A stretch of DNA of 64,000 bases from Bog-756 sp963727075 (GCA_963727075.1 CAVSET010000005.1:124001-188000), one strand, 5' to 3'; numbered from the stretch's first letter, positions 1-9,560 are shown. Numbers and translations are program-made. The notes: generated by a model not told the origin, from the sequence alone.

Positions 1-85
1 GCTGCACTGGGGCCACGGCGACGGCCTCGTACTGCGTGGCCTGTCCGAGCTGCCGGTCATTCCCGGCCCCGCCCTGCCGAGGTAG
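1..85 (+). CDS. C-terminal end of an unidentified protein (partial)
   Basis: An open frame enters from the left edge at base 2 and runs 27 codons to a TAG at 83-85. The visible tail (LHWGHGDGLVLRG, ending PGPALPR) is typical of high-GC coding sequence but too short to assign. The next gene starts 82 bases downstream on the same strand, so the two could be co-transcribed. Confidence 0.4.
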   Translation, partial: LHWGHGDGLVLRGLSELPVIPGPALPR

Positions 86-167
86 GACGAGCACCTAGGT
101 TGAGCCGGCAGACGGCCATCGACGGTACGTACCAGCACGGTCGACGGACCCGCGCGACACTTCGAGT

Positions 168-941
168 ATGCAACGCTTCTACGACAAGATCGCGATCGTG
201 ACGGGGGCAGGCTCGGGAATCGGGCGCGCCACCGCCCGCCTCCTTGCCGCCGAAGGCGCCGCAGTGTCCGTCGCCGACATCGACGAGGCCGGCGCCGCCG
301 CGACCGTCGAGTTGATCCGCTCCGACGGGGGCGCCGCCCGCGCTCAAACCACCGACGTCGCCGAGCCCGACGCAGTTGAACGTATGGTCGCCGACACCCT
401 CACCACCTACGGCGGACTCGACCTGCTCCACAACAACGCGGCCGCCCTCAAGCTCAACCTCACCGACCAAGACGTCGTTACCATGCCGCTCGACACCTGG
501 CACACCGCGATGCGCGTCAACCTGGACGGCGTCATGCTCGGCTGCCGCTTCGCCATTCCCGCCATGCTCGAACGCGGCGGCGGCGCGATCGTCAACACTG
601 CGTCTGTCGCCGCGACCTACGGCAGCCGTTCCCTCGCCGCCTACGGCACTAGCAAGGCCGGCGTCGTCGCGCTGACGCGCTACGTGGCCACCGCATATGC
701 CGACCGCAACATTCGCGTGAACGGCGTCGCGCCCGGCGTCGTCGTCGACCGCGATCTCCAGGCAACCCTTGGCGGTCCGCTCGGCGACACCCTGGCGCCG
801 ATCACCGCGGGTCACCTCGTCGGCCGCCCCGGCTACCCCGAAGAGATCGCCACGGCCGTCGCTTACCTACTGTCCGACGATGCCGCGTTCGTCACCGGCC
901 AGACGTTCACCATCGACGGTGGATACACCGCGCACCGCTGA
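168..941 (+). CDS. SDR-family NAD(P)-dependent oxidoreductase
   Basis: A 257-residue classical short-chain dehydrogenase/reductase, the usual length for the family. The N-terminal Rossmann motif TGAGSGIGRA binds NAD(P); HNNAA follows near residue 90. The catalytic Ser lies in the NTASVA stretch and the Tyr/Lys pair in YGTSK. The C-terminus has the typical FVTGQTFTIDGGY ending. It will reduce or oxidise a carbonyl/alcohol pair in the cytoplasm; the substrate cannot be inferred. The ATG at 168 gives the expected N-terminus. It converges with the lipoprotein gene, whose stop is 19 bases away. Confidence 0.9.
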   Translation: MQRFYDKIAIVTGAGSGIGRATARLLAAEGAAVSVADIDEAGAAATVELIRSDGGAARAQTTDVAEPDAVERMVADTLTTYGGLDLLHNNAAALKLNLTDQDVVTMPLDTWHTAMRVNLDGVMLGCRFAIPAMLERGGGAIVNTASVAATYGSRSLAAYGTSKAGVVALTRYVATAYADRNIRVNGVAPGVVVDRDLQATLGGPLGDTLAPITAGHLVGRPGYPEEIATAVAYLLSDDAAFVTGQTFTIDGGYTAHR

Positions 942-959
942 ACCGTCCACCGCCTTTCG

Positions 960-1685
960 TCAGCCGTAGGCCTGATAGGCGGTGACCCAGCTCGATGCGA
1001 TGGCCTGCTGGGCGACTGCAAGCGGGAGTTGGCCGGAACAGACCAGGCTGTTGAGCCTGTCCTCGAGTCGGTCCTTCGTGTTGGCGAACGAGGTGGCGTC
1101 GGGGTTGTCGGGCGGTTCCACCCACAGATTGGCCGGGTCGTTCGGATCGCCACCCAGCTCGAGCGGGATCAAATGGTCGTACTCGGCGACGTGGAACGAC
1201 CCGGTGTAGCCGTAGGCGGCGGCCGAGGCAGCCTTCTCCTGCTCGGTGACATGCTCCGGGGGTCGGACGGTCGAGGTGAACCCACTGGAACAGACGGTCG
1301 AGCCGATGTCGGCCTGGGTGACCTGCGGATCGACGGCGCCCGGCGTGCAGTGGGGGTCGGGGAGCGGGTCAGACCCGAGGTAGGTGTAGTGGCACGAACC
1401 AGGGGCGGGCTGCGGCTGGACCGTATAGGTGGACTGGGCGCCCGGGCCGATGTGGATGCCCGTGGTCGGGGCCGGAAGAGCCGTCGTGGGAGGCGGCGGA
1501 GTCGGGGCCGTCGTGCTGTCCGGTGCCGGGGTCGGTGCCTGGGCAGTGTGGGTGGTCTCCGTCACATGAGTGGCTGGAGCGACTGTGGTGGAGGGTGTCC
1601 TGGTCGTAGACTGCTGGGTGCAGCCGGCGCCGACGACGAGTGCAACGGTGGCGATGGCGAGTGCAGTCGAGGTCCGTCGATTCAT
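960..1685 (-). CDS. Secreted lipoprotein with HNH-like domain
   Basis: The ATG at 1685 is preferred because AAGGTGG sits just upstream; an in-frame GTG at 1700 has no such site. The protein starts with a lipoprotein signal peptide: Arg-rich start, hydrophobic stretch, lipobox VGAGC with the acylated Cys at residue 22. A Thr/Pro-rich linker leads to a C-terminal domain with several Cys and the HNH-like signature EYDHLIPLELGG, then NDPANLW. Similar domains occur in many actinobacterial exported proteins; nuclease activity is possible but not shown. It probably faces the cell exterior, anchored by lipid. Confidence 0.75.
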   Translation of the reverse strand: MNRRTSTALAIATVALVVGAGCTQQSTTRTPSTTVAPATHVTETTHTAQAPTPAPDSTTAPTPPPPTTALPAPTTGIHIGPGAQSTYTVQPQPAPGSCHYTYLGSDPLPDPHCTPGAVDPQVTQADIGSTVCSSGFTSTVRPPEHVTEQEKAASAAAYGYTGSFHVAEYDHLIPLELGGDPNDPANLWVEPPDNPDATSFANTKDRLEDRLNSLVCSGQLPLAVAQQAIASSWVTAYQAYG

Positions 1686-1893
1686 AAGCCACCTTGGCAC
1701 AGGGGTGTGCCATGTCGAGACTGACCGGGGTCCTCACCCGAGCTTTGCATCAGAAATGTGGCGCTAGCCATCCGCCGCCGCCCCCGCTTCGGCGGCCCGA
1801 GGCCTCAACGTACGCAGGTGTGGGCCTACCTTGTCTTCAGCGGCACACAATCAGATCCCGGGGGTCCGAAGGACGGACCGACGACGGTCCCGC

Positions 1894-4200
1894 TCATTGC
1901 ATCGCCAAGATCGCCGCCACCTCCAGGACGGGATCTACTACCATCGGGCCCGTGGCGGTGACGTCGGCCCGTAAGATGGTCCCATTGAAGGCGAAGGGGG
2001 CCGAATAGCCTTCCCCGACCGCCGGGCCCCACTCATAGCCGCACGTGAGGCCAACCCCGACTTCGTTGAAGACAGCTGGCGTGAACCGATCAATCGAACC
2101 CTCGCCTACCACTTCTCCAGCGTGTTCCAGGACTGCGCTTCCTCCCAAACCACCGTCCTTCTCGAACGCGAACCTCACTTTGTGGCGGCCGGAACCGAGG
2201 AGTCGGTCCGCCTGTACGAGGGAGCGCCTCTTCCCGTACAGGTTGTGGACATAGCGGAGCTGTCCGTTGAGCAAATGGAGCGACCAGCCTCCGAGGGCGC
2301 AGCCCAGAGCGACCAAGACTCCGTTCGGCACGACTGCGTCGGGCACTTCGAACGCCACCTCGATCTCGTGGGACCGGTTGCAGAGCTTGATCGCAACCGG
2401 CTCGGGTACGGGAGCGCCCCCCTGGAAATAGCGATAGCTACTGCGTTGGCGGCGACGATCCGGCCTCGGATGGGCGATCGCCTCCAACGGTCGATTGTCG
2501 AGCGGTAGGACATCGTTGCGGCGGGCCTCCTCCCACCACAGCGCGATCAACTCGGACAGTCTCTCCGGGTGTTCCGAGGCGAGGTCGATTGCCTCGGACA
2601 CATCCTCGGCTACGTGATAGAGCTCCCACACATCGTCCTCGAAGGGGGCATTCGTGCGGAGTCCGTCGTCGTACAGAGGACCGACCGGGTGATAGGCAAC
2701 GGCCTTCCAGCCGTCGTGATAGATGGCCCGGCAGCCGAGCATTTCAAAATACTGCGTCACGTGCCTGCCGGGCTCCGCTTCTCCGTCGGCTCCGAGCAGG
2801 TAGGCGAAGCTTGTGCCGTCGAGGTGCGACTGGGGCACGCTGTTGATGGAATCAGGAGCGCTGACGCCTACGAGCTCGAGCACTGTGGGCAATACGTCAA
2901 CCGCATGTGCGAACTGCCGACGAATGCCGCCCGCGCTCCCGGCTAACCGACCGGACCACGAGACGATGCAGGGATCGGCCACGCCGCCCTCGTGGACCTC
3001 GCGCTTCCAGCGCTTCATCGGTGTATTGCCGGCCATGGTCCAGCCCCACGGATAGTTGTTGTGGCTGAGAGGTCCGCCTATCTCGTCGATCCGGCGGTAC
3101 ATCTCCCTAGTGCTGGCCGCATCGAAATTTGAGAGCCGACCTTCGTTTATCGTCCCCGTCTTCCCACCCTCCGAGCTGGCCCCGTTGTCCGACACGACGA
3201 CCACCACCGTGTTGTCTCCGTCCCCCAAGTCGTCAATGAATGCCAACAACCGTCCGATCTGTTGGTCCGTGTAGGACAAATAGGCTGCAAAGCACTCCAT
3301 GAAGCGCTCGGCCAGAGCCCGCTCTTGGTCATTCAGTTCGTCCCAGGCAGGCACCCATGGCGGTCGCGGCGGCAAGAGTGTGCCCTCCGGGATGATCCCC
3401 ATACCGAGTTGCCGGGCGTGCGTCTCTTGGCGCCATCGATCCCATCCTTTGGCGAAATGGGTCCGATAGCGATCAATCCACTCCCGAGGCGCGTGATGAG
3501 GGGAATGGCAGGCTCCTGAACAGAAGTACAGGAAGAATGGTTGGTCGGCATCCACCGCTCGTAGATCTCCGACAAATTCGATGGCCCGGTCGGCAAGATC
3601 GGCGCTCAGGTGATAGTCATCGTCCGCCGTGCGGGGTGGCCTGATGGCGTGATTGTCATGGTAGAGCGCCGGGACGAATTGGTGGGTCTCTCCGCCGTGG
3701 AACCCGTACCACCTGTCGAACCCCCGACCCAAGGGCCAGGTGGCGCGCGAACCCGCCATATTTGTCTCATCCTCGGGGCTGAGGTGCCATTTGCCAACCG
3801 CGTAGGTCGCGTAGCCGTGCGCCTGCAGAATCTCAGACAGATAGCCGTTCTCGCGGGGGGGCTTGCCCCAGTAGCCGGGGTACCCGATGGCGAGGTCAGC
3901 CACGCGGCCCATTCCGCTGCGGTGGTGGTTGCGCCCGGTGAGCAGGGCAGCCCGAGTGGGAGAGCACAGCGCGGTCGTGTGGAAATTCGACAGCCGGATC
4001 CCATTGGCCGCCAGACCGTCGAGTACAGGGGTATCGATATCCGACCCGAAGCAGCCGAGCTGGGCGAATCCGACATCATCAAGGACGATGAGGAGAACGT
4101 TGGGTGCTCCCTCCGGTGGGGCCGGAGTCGGAGGCCACCATGGCTCCGAGCTGCGCCAATCGTCTCCAATCTGACCGCCGAACTCTCCTCTTATGGCCAT
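1894..4200 (-). CDS. Type I arylsulfatase (formylglycine-dependent)
   Basis: A 768-residue alkaline-phosphatase-superfamily sulfatase. It has LLIVLDDVG near residue 36 (metal-binding Asp pair) and the sulfatase signature CSPTRAALLTGR with Cys79, the residue converted to formylglycine. Further sulfatase landmarks are GKWHL, SDNGA and GNTPMKRWK. The length matches the long bacterial arylsulfatase A branch. The ATG at 4200 follows a GGGGGAG stretch; an in-frame start at 4236 is possible but less likely. No export signal is evident. It would hydrolyse sulfate esters. No maturase (formylglycine-generating enzyme) gene is visible nearby. Transcribed in the same direction as the lipoprotein gene, 208 bases away. 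Confidence 0.92.
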   Translation of the reverse strand: MAIRGEFGGQIGDDWRSSEPWWPPTPAPPEGAPNVLLIVLDDVGFAQLGCFGSDIDTPVLDGLAANGIRLSNFHTTALCSPTRAALLTGRNHHRSGMGRVADLAIGYPGYWGKPPRENGYLSEILQAHGYATYAVGKWHLSPEDETNMAGSRATWPLGRGFDRWYGFHGGETHQFVPALYHDNHAIRPPRTADDDYHLSADLADRAIEFVGDLRAVDADQPFFLYFCSGACHSPHHAPREWIDRYRTHFAKGWDRWRQETHARQLGMGIIPEGTLLPPRPPWVPAWDELNDQERALAERFMECFAAYLSYTDQQIGRLLAFIDDLGDGDNTVVVVVSDNGASSEGGKTGTINEGRLSNFDAASTREMYRRIDEIGGPLSHNNYPWGWTMAGNTPMKRWKREVHEGGVADPCIVSWSGRLAGSAGGIRRQFAHAVDVLPTVLELVGVSAPDSINSVPQSHLDGTSFAYLLGADGEAEPGRHVTQYFEMLGCRAIYHDGWKAVAYHPVGPLYDDGLRTNAPFEDDVWELYHVAEDVSEAIDLASEHPERLSELIALWWEEARRNDVLPLDNRPLEAIAHPRPDRRRQRSSYRYFQGGAPVPEPVAIKLCNRSHEIEVAFEVPDAVVPNGVLVALGCALGGWSLHLLNGQLRYVHNLYGKRRSLVQADRLLGSGRHKVRFAFEKDGGLGGSAVLEHAGEVVGEGSIDRFTPAVFNEVGVGLTCGYEWGPAVGEGYSAPFAFNGTILRADVTATGPMVVDPVLEVAAILAMQ

Positions 4201-4466
4201 GACTCCCCCTGTGGATGCACGCGAGGTGGCCAGCATGCCATCCGATCGAGGTGCGCCGCTTCGAGGCCGGGGCCGCGCTCAACGGCATCCGCGAAGGGCT
4301 CAGGGCTCGTCCTCAGTAGGCCTCCCCTACGTTCTCAGTGCATCTCGATACGGAGGTTCGTTCCTCCTATTGATGCTCCACCTCGATCACGCGCAGCTCT
4401 TCGTACATCTCCAAAGACCAGATGCCATTCCGGATCCGAGAATGGACGATTCGGAACTACTTGCCG

Positions 4467-4676
4467 TCAAGCCCTCCGAGCCAATGCATCTGCCGCCTGA
4501 GACTTCGGGTCCGGTGCCGGACCTTCCGTCCCCATCCCTGTCTGGCCAACTCCGGAGGGTCGTTCGTGCCAGGTCAGACCACAGTCGTCGCATCGGTGCG
4601 GGGGTGGGTGGCCCGGGGGGAGGCTGCACTCACACTCGTCGAGCTTCCTGGCCTCGGCGGCTCCACAACCGGTCAT
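4467..4676 (-). CDS. Possible small Cys/His-rich protein
   Basis: A 69-codon frame inside a 740-base gap between two minus-strand genes. Its centre, CSLPPGHPPPHRCDDCGLTW, resembles the compact Cys/His metal-binding segment in many short actinobacterial proteins, which is the main reason to list it. There is no clear ribosome-binding site at the ATG, and the C-terminal half looks unstructured. It may instead be a fragment of an older gene. Nothing else supportable was seen in 4201-4941. Confidence 0.35.
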   Translation of the reverse strand: MTGCGAAEARKLDECECSLPPGHPPPHRCDDCGLTWHERPSGVGQTGMGTEGPAPDPKSQAADALARRA

Positions 4677-4941
4677 GAATCCGATTCAACACCAGATCGG
4701 TCGGAAGTCAACATGTGACGCGTCTTCTTAATCAGGCGTTCACGGTACCAGGGCTACCCCGTAAGACAGTGACCATGCCACTCCATGCGACGCCGACGGA
4801 CCTGGTGGACGAGGCAATGTCGCGATGGGCAGGCTGGAATGGTCGGAGGGATGGACCGGAGCCGAACGATGGATCAGCCCTGTCGATTACTCTGCCGACG
4901 TCGGGACCCCCGCGCTGTCAGGTCGGCGATCTCGACCGGTC

Positions 4942-5916
4942 TCAGGTGCGCACGGCACGCTCGCCCAACTTGGTCCGGAGTTCCTCCTCGAAGGCAAGGA
5001 TCTCCGGGGCCATCGCCGTGGCTCGAAGTACCTCGAGATGCGCGTATCCGGCGTCTCGTTCGGCGTCCCATTCGTCGGCAAATCGTCCGGTGGCAATGTC
5101 GTCGACCAGTTCCCGCATGGTGGCAGCGATGTCGAGGTGGTCGTAGCGGCCCGAACGCGACAACTGACCGTATTGGCTCGTGGGCGAGTGGTAGGTCATC
5201 TGCGCAGCACCGCCTTCGAGTCGCACAAGGCGGTAGGTCCGCTCCACCTCCCCGGAGAGCACCAGCTCGGTGATGATCGCCTCGATGGGCACCCCCTGTT
5301 CCAGCATGACCCGGACGAACGATTCGCTGACGCGCCGCAAGGCCGGAGCGAGGGCCTGCTCGACGGCCAAGTCGAGCACGGCCTCTTGCTTGGGTGTGAG
5401 TTCAATGGCGCCTTGACGTAGTCCACCGATGGCCTTGGCCACGGCGAGTACTCGAGCCCGGGCTGTGCCGGTTACGTCTCGGTGGACCCCGACAGCCGTG
5501 ATGAATCCGATGCCTTCGAGATAACACCGCCGGACCTCCGGGCCGAGCATCCGTGGCGCAACCATCCCCACGTCACATGGTGGATCCAACCGCCCAAAGG
5601 CGAGGGTGTACCCGCTGGCCACGATCACGGCGGCGTCGGGGCGAGGCTTCAGAGGCAGGGTGGCGATGACGTCGTCGGGGACAAGTACGCAAAGCACATC
5701 GGCCTCGTTGGCACTCTCGAGGTCACAGGTATCGAACCCATCGGCTTCGGCCGCATCCCTGCTGGGATCCGCCCGTAGGCAGACTGCAACATCGTTCCCC
5801 GAGTCGCGTAAGTTCAGGGCCCACGATCGGCCCTGGTTGCCGTACCCGATCACGGCAATCCGCTGTCCGGTGAGGGCATCACTTTGGGCTTCCGATTCGC
5901 TGATGATCACAGTCAT
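4942..5916 (-). CDS. Ketol-acid reductoisomerase-like protein with altered active site
   Basis: A 324-residue homologue of class I ketol-acid reductoisomerase (IlvC, about 330 residues). The N-terminal Rossmann motif GYGNQG is intact. Most metal-ligand positions of the knotted C-terminal domain can be aligned: Asp/Glu in LDLAVEQ, Glu residues in the ITEL and SGEVE segments, and Ser in HSPTSQYG. However, the usual catalytic Lys of MVAPKGPGH is Arg here (MVAPRMLGP) and the His of the NxHFG segment is Ala (YTLAFG). No ilvB, ilvN or ilvD is adjacent. It probably uses NAD(P)H on something other than acetolactate, or has lost catalysis. Family assignment is secure; function is open. Confidence 0.8.
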   Translation of the reverse strand: MTVIISESEAQSDALTGQRIAVIGYGNQGRSWALNLRDSGNDVAVCLRADPSRDAAEADGFDTCDLESANEADVLCVLVPDDVIATLPLKPRPDAAVIVASGYTLAFGRLDPPCDVGMVAPRMLGPEVRRCYLEGIGFITAVGVHRDVTGTARARVLAVAKAIGGLRQGAIELTPKQEAVLDLAVEQALAPALRRVSESFVRVMLEQGVPIEAIITELVLSGEVERTYRLVRLEGGAAQMTYHSPTSQYGQLSRSGRYDHLDIAATMRELVDDIATGRFADEWDAERDAGYAHLEVLRATAMAPEILAFEEELRTKLGERAVRT

Positions 5917-6090
5917 GATCCGACCGTACCCCTTCGGGATGTGACTTTCGACCCTGCCAGGCCTGATCCCCAGCGCTATTGGATGAGCACTTGTCGATGC
6001 GATGGAGGAGCCGAAGTGAGCAGCCGAGAGGCTAGGGCCGACAGGGTGGGAGGTCGCTGCGCGATCGAGGCCCGAACCTCGAGGGCCTTC

Positions 6091-6537
6091 TTATCCGATG
6101 GTGGTGTTCAAGGCACTCGCGATGTCGTCGATTGCCGCCTGCTCGGACTCGCTCACCTCCAGACCGTGCTCCCGATGAGCAGCTGCAACTTTATGGGACA
6201 ACGTGATGATGAACCGGCGATATTCGTCAACCTCGACCGGCGTGGCCTTGCCCTCGAGCAGCACGACCGAGTCACGCAAGTGTTTCAGTCCGCTCTGCTT
6301 CAACTCGTCGGGAGAATGATAGTGAGTGTGGTCCCGCTCTGGTTTGGCCGCAACGATCTCATCCAGCAGTTCGCTCTCGCCGTGCTGCTTACGCGCCTCC
6401 ACATAGGCCTTGGCCATGGCGATACTCTCGCGAAACGAGCCCCCTCGTTGAGCCGTCACCACGATCATTCCAGCACTTGGTGGTGCTTCCAAGAGGAGCT
6501 GCCATTCCTCGGCCGTGAAGTCAGACTTGGTGGTCAT
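6091..6537 (-). CDS. Conserved hypothetical protein
   Basis: The ATG at 6537, with GGAG seven bases upstream, gives a 148-residue soluble protein beginning MTTKSDFTAEEW. It contains PPSAGMIVVTAQRGG, an acidic stretch LLDEIVAAKPE with a YHSPDEL loop, and a helical C-terminus (KVAAAHREHG). This pattern recurs in actinobacterial and proteobacterial hypothetical proteins, but I cannot attach a function. It shares strand with the ferritin-like gene upstream at 6867-7370, separated by about 330 bases that include one hairpin repeat. Confidence 0.7.
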   Translation of the reverse strand: MTTKSDFTAEEWQLLLEAPPSAGMIVVTAQRGGSFRESIAMAKAYVEARKQHGESELLDEIVAAKPERDHTHYHSPDELKQSGLKHLRDSVVLLEGKATPVEVDEYRRFIITLSHKVAAAHREHGLEVSESEQAAIDDIASALNTTIG

Positions 6538-6679
6538 CGCCAGTCTCCGATCGCTATTCATTGCTTTGATCCGCTCGTCCCACACACCGTAGCCACTGAG
6601 TCCGCGCAGGCAGGTCGTAGTTGACTGGGGACACCTGGCGACAGCAGCCCGAACGGTCATTGCTCCAAAAGGCTGGAGT

Positions 6680-6701
6680 CTCGGCTATGCCAGCTGAGGG
6701 C
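6680..6701. repeat. Dispersed hairpin repeat, one copy
   Basis: A 22-base copy of the window-wide element CTCAGC-N7-GCTGAG-GAC. The left arm has one mismatch (CTCGGC) and the right arm is exact; the last loop base pairs with the first. It lies between the hypothetical gene ending its 5' side at 6537 and the ferritin-like gene whose stop is at 6867. Its loop (TATGCCA) closely matches those of the copies at 56540, 36861 and 60606. Confidence 0.75.
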
Positions 6702-6866
6702 TGGTTGCAGACCAGAAGGCAGCTGCCTCACTGCCCTTTCCTTGTGCGGTGCCGAGGTCGTGCAGCACCGAAATCCATATTGAGGCTCTTAGGATGCGCA
6801 CCTGACCCACATAACCCGGTTGACCTGGAACGACGACTACTCCGCCCACAGGATGTGAACCCGGAG

Positions 6867-7370
6867 TCAAGCCTCCTCAGTGTTCTTGGCGATGAGCTGG
6901 AGGATACGAACGTGCTTTTCGGTATCGAGGATCATGAGATCTACGACCAGTTCCCACAGGGCGACATTCCGGAACGGACGGAGGGACTTGCGCAGTCTCT
7001 TCATCTCTACGCGGTCCCGCTCCTCTGCCCGGAGCAGGCTCTGCGTCTCTTCGGCTAACGCTGCATTCCCGGCATCCCTGTGCGTCATGTCCGGTAGGAC
7101 CGGTTCGGCGCTCTTGTCAACGAGACCCCAGGCAATGGCGTTGGCCATCTCAACCAGGAGGTCGTGATGGCGTCGCTCATCATCAAGAATGAGCTTGACG
7201 AGGTAGCGCGTCTCGGGGGCGGAGGCGTCCTCCGCAAAGCGTTGGTAGCGACTGAGGATCGCTCCCTCCTCTTCACCGTGTCGAGCTAGCAGCTCGACCA
7301 CGTCACGGATGTCCGCGCTAGCGCCGGTGCTCCGTAGCCCTTCCCTCGCCCAGTCAAATGCGTTATCCAT
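6867..7370 (-). CDS. Ferritin-like four-helix protein
   Basis: Starting at ATG 7370 the protein has 167 residues and is almost all helix. EEEGAILSRYQRF, then DDERRHHDLL about 35 residues later, and a C-terminal DTEKHVRIL form the spaced Glu and ExxH pattern of rubrerythrin/ferritin-like di-iron helical bundles. A role in iron storage, or in oxidative stress as a carboxylate di-iron protein, is plausible. The N-terminus is uncertain: a longer frame reaches 7478 but adds a low-complexity Arg-rich leader with no family match. Confidence 0.65.
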   Translation of the reverse strand: MDNAFDWAREGLRSTGASADIRDVVELLARHGEEEGAILSRYQRFAEDASAPETRYLVKLILDDERRHHDLLVEMANAIAWGLVDKSAEPVLPDMTHRDAGNAALAEETQSLLRAEERDRVEMKRLRKSLRPFRNVALWELVVDLMILDTEKHVRILQLIAKNTEEA

Positions 7371-7563
7371 GTGCCCATTGTCGCGGACCCGGGTGTCGAG
7401 GGGACTGTGTATCGAGGGCGCACGACACTGATCCTGCTTTTCTCGACGAAATAGCCTGACCGTGCGGAGGGGCCCCATGCCCTCTCAGTGCGTCTCACTA
7501 CGGAATGGCCGGTCCCTCTGGTGCGCCGCCTTGCGTGCGATCAGGGCACCCGCGCGCCTGGAT

Positions 7564-7833
7564 CTACGCCGAAGTGATCCCAGCGCCCTTCAGCATCCGA
7601 CGAAGGTCGATCACCATCTGCTCATCGACATCGTGTCCAGGTGGGGCGTCGAAAGTTTCAGTCTCAGGCCCCAAGGTCACCTTGTAGCGTCGGTCGTGCC
7701 CCTCGGTCACCTCGGCGACGCTCTGCAGTAGAGACAAGACGTCATGCCATTGGATGTTATGGCTGACCGGATGTTGGAAGATCTTCTCCACGGTCGCCCG
7801 ATGATGCGCATTGAGCTTTGAACCCTCAGCCAC
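7564..7833 (-). CDS. Small conserved hypothetical protein
   Basis: GTG at 7833 is chosen because GGGAGG lies five bases upstream, giving an 89-residue protein. It reads KLNAHHRATVEKIFQHP, then a WHDVLSLLQSV helix, TEGHDRRYKVTLGPE and a final DLRRML helix. This compact alpha/beta pattern recurs in actinobacteria and looks like the HicA-type double-stranded RNA-binding fold (helix, two strands). I see no HicB partner, so a toxin role is not supported. Confidence 0.65.
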   Translation of the reverse strand: MAEGSKLNAHHRATVEKIFQHPVSHNIQWHDVLSLLQSVAEVTEGHDRRYKVTLGPETETFDAPPGHDVDEQMVIDLRRMLKGAGITSA

Positions 7834-8216
7834 CCAGCCCTCCCTTTTCTCGCAAATCGAAGCCAAGACTCCCAGCCGGAGGGGAAATCCAGCCGAGAGT
7901 CCGTCACTGTGCTCACCCAGGTGGCTGGCACCCAGTCCACGCCCGTCTCTCGAACCGTCCGCCAACGCGAGCAGGTCTTGACCATCATCCGGCAAACAAG
8001 GGCGGATTGGTAGGGGCCAAAGGTCCCAACCGGTTGGCGTTCGGACCTGAGCGCTCGACGAACCTGCCCCTCCGGCGAGCCACGCAGAGCGGCGCTTCCC
8101 ACGGCCGGCGGATGGTGCTCAAGGTCGCCCAGCGAGAAGTCCCAGGTCAGCTACTTATGCCTCCGAAGGGGCTTTTGGCCCTGGCTACGACGCCGCGCCG
8201 AGCAGATCCTCTTACT

Positions 8217-9560
8217 ATGGGCCAGAACGGATCCTCTGATGGACTAGCCCCGCTGAGGACAGCGGCACATTCGGTTACCGGCGCGCTCGACGACTACGAG
8301 TCGCTGCTGTCGTTGGTGGCCGACCGGCGATTGGTGCTGATCGGGGAGGCCTCACACGGCACTCATGAGTTCTATCGCGAACGTGCCCGGCTCACTCGAC
8401 GCCTGATCGACGATCTCGGCTTCACCGTGGTGGCCGTGGAGGGGGACTGGCCGGATGCCTATCGGGTGAATCGGTATGTCATGGGAATGTCCAACGACGC
8501 TGACGCAGAGGCTTCCCTCAGGGGCTTTCTCCGTTTTCCCACGTGGATGTGGCGCAACCAGGACGTGCTGGGATTCGTACAATGGCTGCGGGCCAGGAAT
8601 GACGCTCAGGCTCACCCTGGAGCCAAGGCCCGCTTCTACGGCTTGGACCTCTACAGCCTGCGGACTTCGATGGAGGCAGTGGTCGCCTATCTGGATCAAG
8701 TCGATCCATCTGAGGCCGAACGGGCTCGACAGCGGTATTCGTGCTTCGACCACATTGGAGCAGATGGGCAGGTCTACGGTTACGCCCTCGCCTACCAGAA
8801 CGCCACGCCGTGCGAGAACGAGGTGGTTGCGCAGTTGGTCGAACTCCAGAGTCGATCGGAGTTGTATCTTCGTCGGGATGGCTGGGTGGCTGATGACGAG
8901 CAGTTCTATGCCGAGCAGAATGCTCTACTGGTGCGCGACGCAGAAGAGTATTACCACCAGATGTACAGAGCCGAGGTGTCGTCGTGGAACCTCCGCGACC
9001 AACACATGGCGGGGACGCTCGATGCCCTGATCGAGCACCTCGACCGTCAGTACGGTGCCACCAAGGTCGTTGTCTGGGAGCACAACTCGCACGTTGGGGA
9101 TGCCCGAGCCACTGCGATGGGCGCACGGGGCGAGTTCAATGTCGGACAGTTGGCGCGGCAACGATACGGAGGCGAGGTCGCCCTTATCGGATTTACCTGC
9201 TTCGACGGCCAGGTCACTGCAGCATCGGACTGGGGTGAGCCGGCCGAGCGAAAGCGTGTTCGTGAGGCGCGCCCCGACAGCTACGAGGCCCTGCTCCATG
9301 CAGTCGGAATTCCTCAATTCTGGCTGGACACAGCTGAGGTCGCCGTGCAGGAGGCCCTTTCCCGCCCCAGACTCGAACGGGCCATCGGCGTCATCTACCG
9401 GCCAGAGACCGAGCTCCAGAGTCATTACTTCGAGGCTCGGCTGGCCCAGCAGTTCGATGCCGTGATCCACCTCGACGGCACGCACGCCCTCGAGCCGCTG
9501 GAACGCACGACGCGGTGGGATCTCGGGGAGCCCGCTGAAACGTATCCGACGGGGTTCTGA
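8217..9560 (+). CDS. Erythromycin esterase family protein
   Basis: A 447-residue homologue of erythromycin esterase. The motif GEASHGTHEF near residue 43 supplies the conserved Glu and His, followed by VAVEGDWPD and WEHNSHVGDARA, all hallmarks of the family. The ATG at 8217 gives the usual length; the open frame extends upstream to 7818, but that part overlaps the divergent hypothetical gene and has no family sequence. The family is broader than macrolide resistance: most environmental members have unknown substrates, so resistance should not be assumed. No ribosome-binding site is obvious. Confidence 0.9.
   Translation: MGQNGSSDGLAPLRTAAHSVTGALDDYESLLSLVADRRLVLIGEASHGTHEFYRERARLTRRLIDDLGFTVVAVEGDWPDAYRVNRYVMGMSNDADAEASLRGFLRFPTWMWRNQDVLGFVQWLRARNDAQAHPGAKARFYGLDLYSLRTSMEAVVAYLDQVDPSEAERARQRYSCFDHIGADGQVYGYALAYQNATPCENEVVAQLVELQSRSELYLRRDGWVADDEQFYAEQNALLVRDAEEYYHQMYRAEVSSWNLRDQHMAGTLDALIEHLDRQYGATKVVVWEHNSHVGDARATAMGARGEFNVGQLARQRYGGEVALIGFTCFDGQVTAASDWGEPAERKRVREARPDSYEALLHAVGIPQFWLDTAEVAVQEALSRPRLERAIGVIYRPETELQSHYFEARLAQQFDAVIHLDGTHALEPLERTTRWDLGEPAETYPTGF

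Noticed and set aside
57..815. Long minus-strand open frame opposite the first SDR
   Set aside because: High-GC antisense shadow of the SDR with no domain pattern; the plus frame has all SDR motifs.
1029..1724. Long plus-strand frame opposite the lipoprotein gene
   Set aside because: Low-complexity Gly/Arg-rich translation; the minus frame has a signal peptide and HNH-like motif.
4334..7506. A pair of similar 21-base stretches (CTCAGTGC...TACGGA) at 4334 and 7484
   Set aside because: Only two copies with several mismatches; not enough to call a repeat family.
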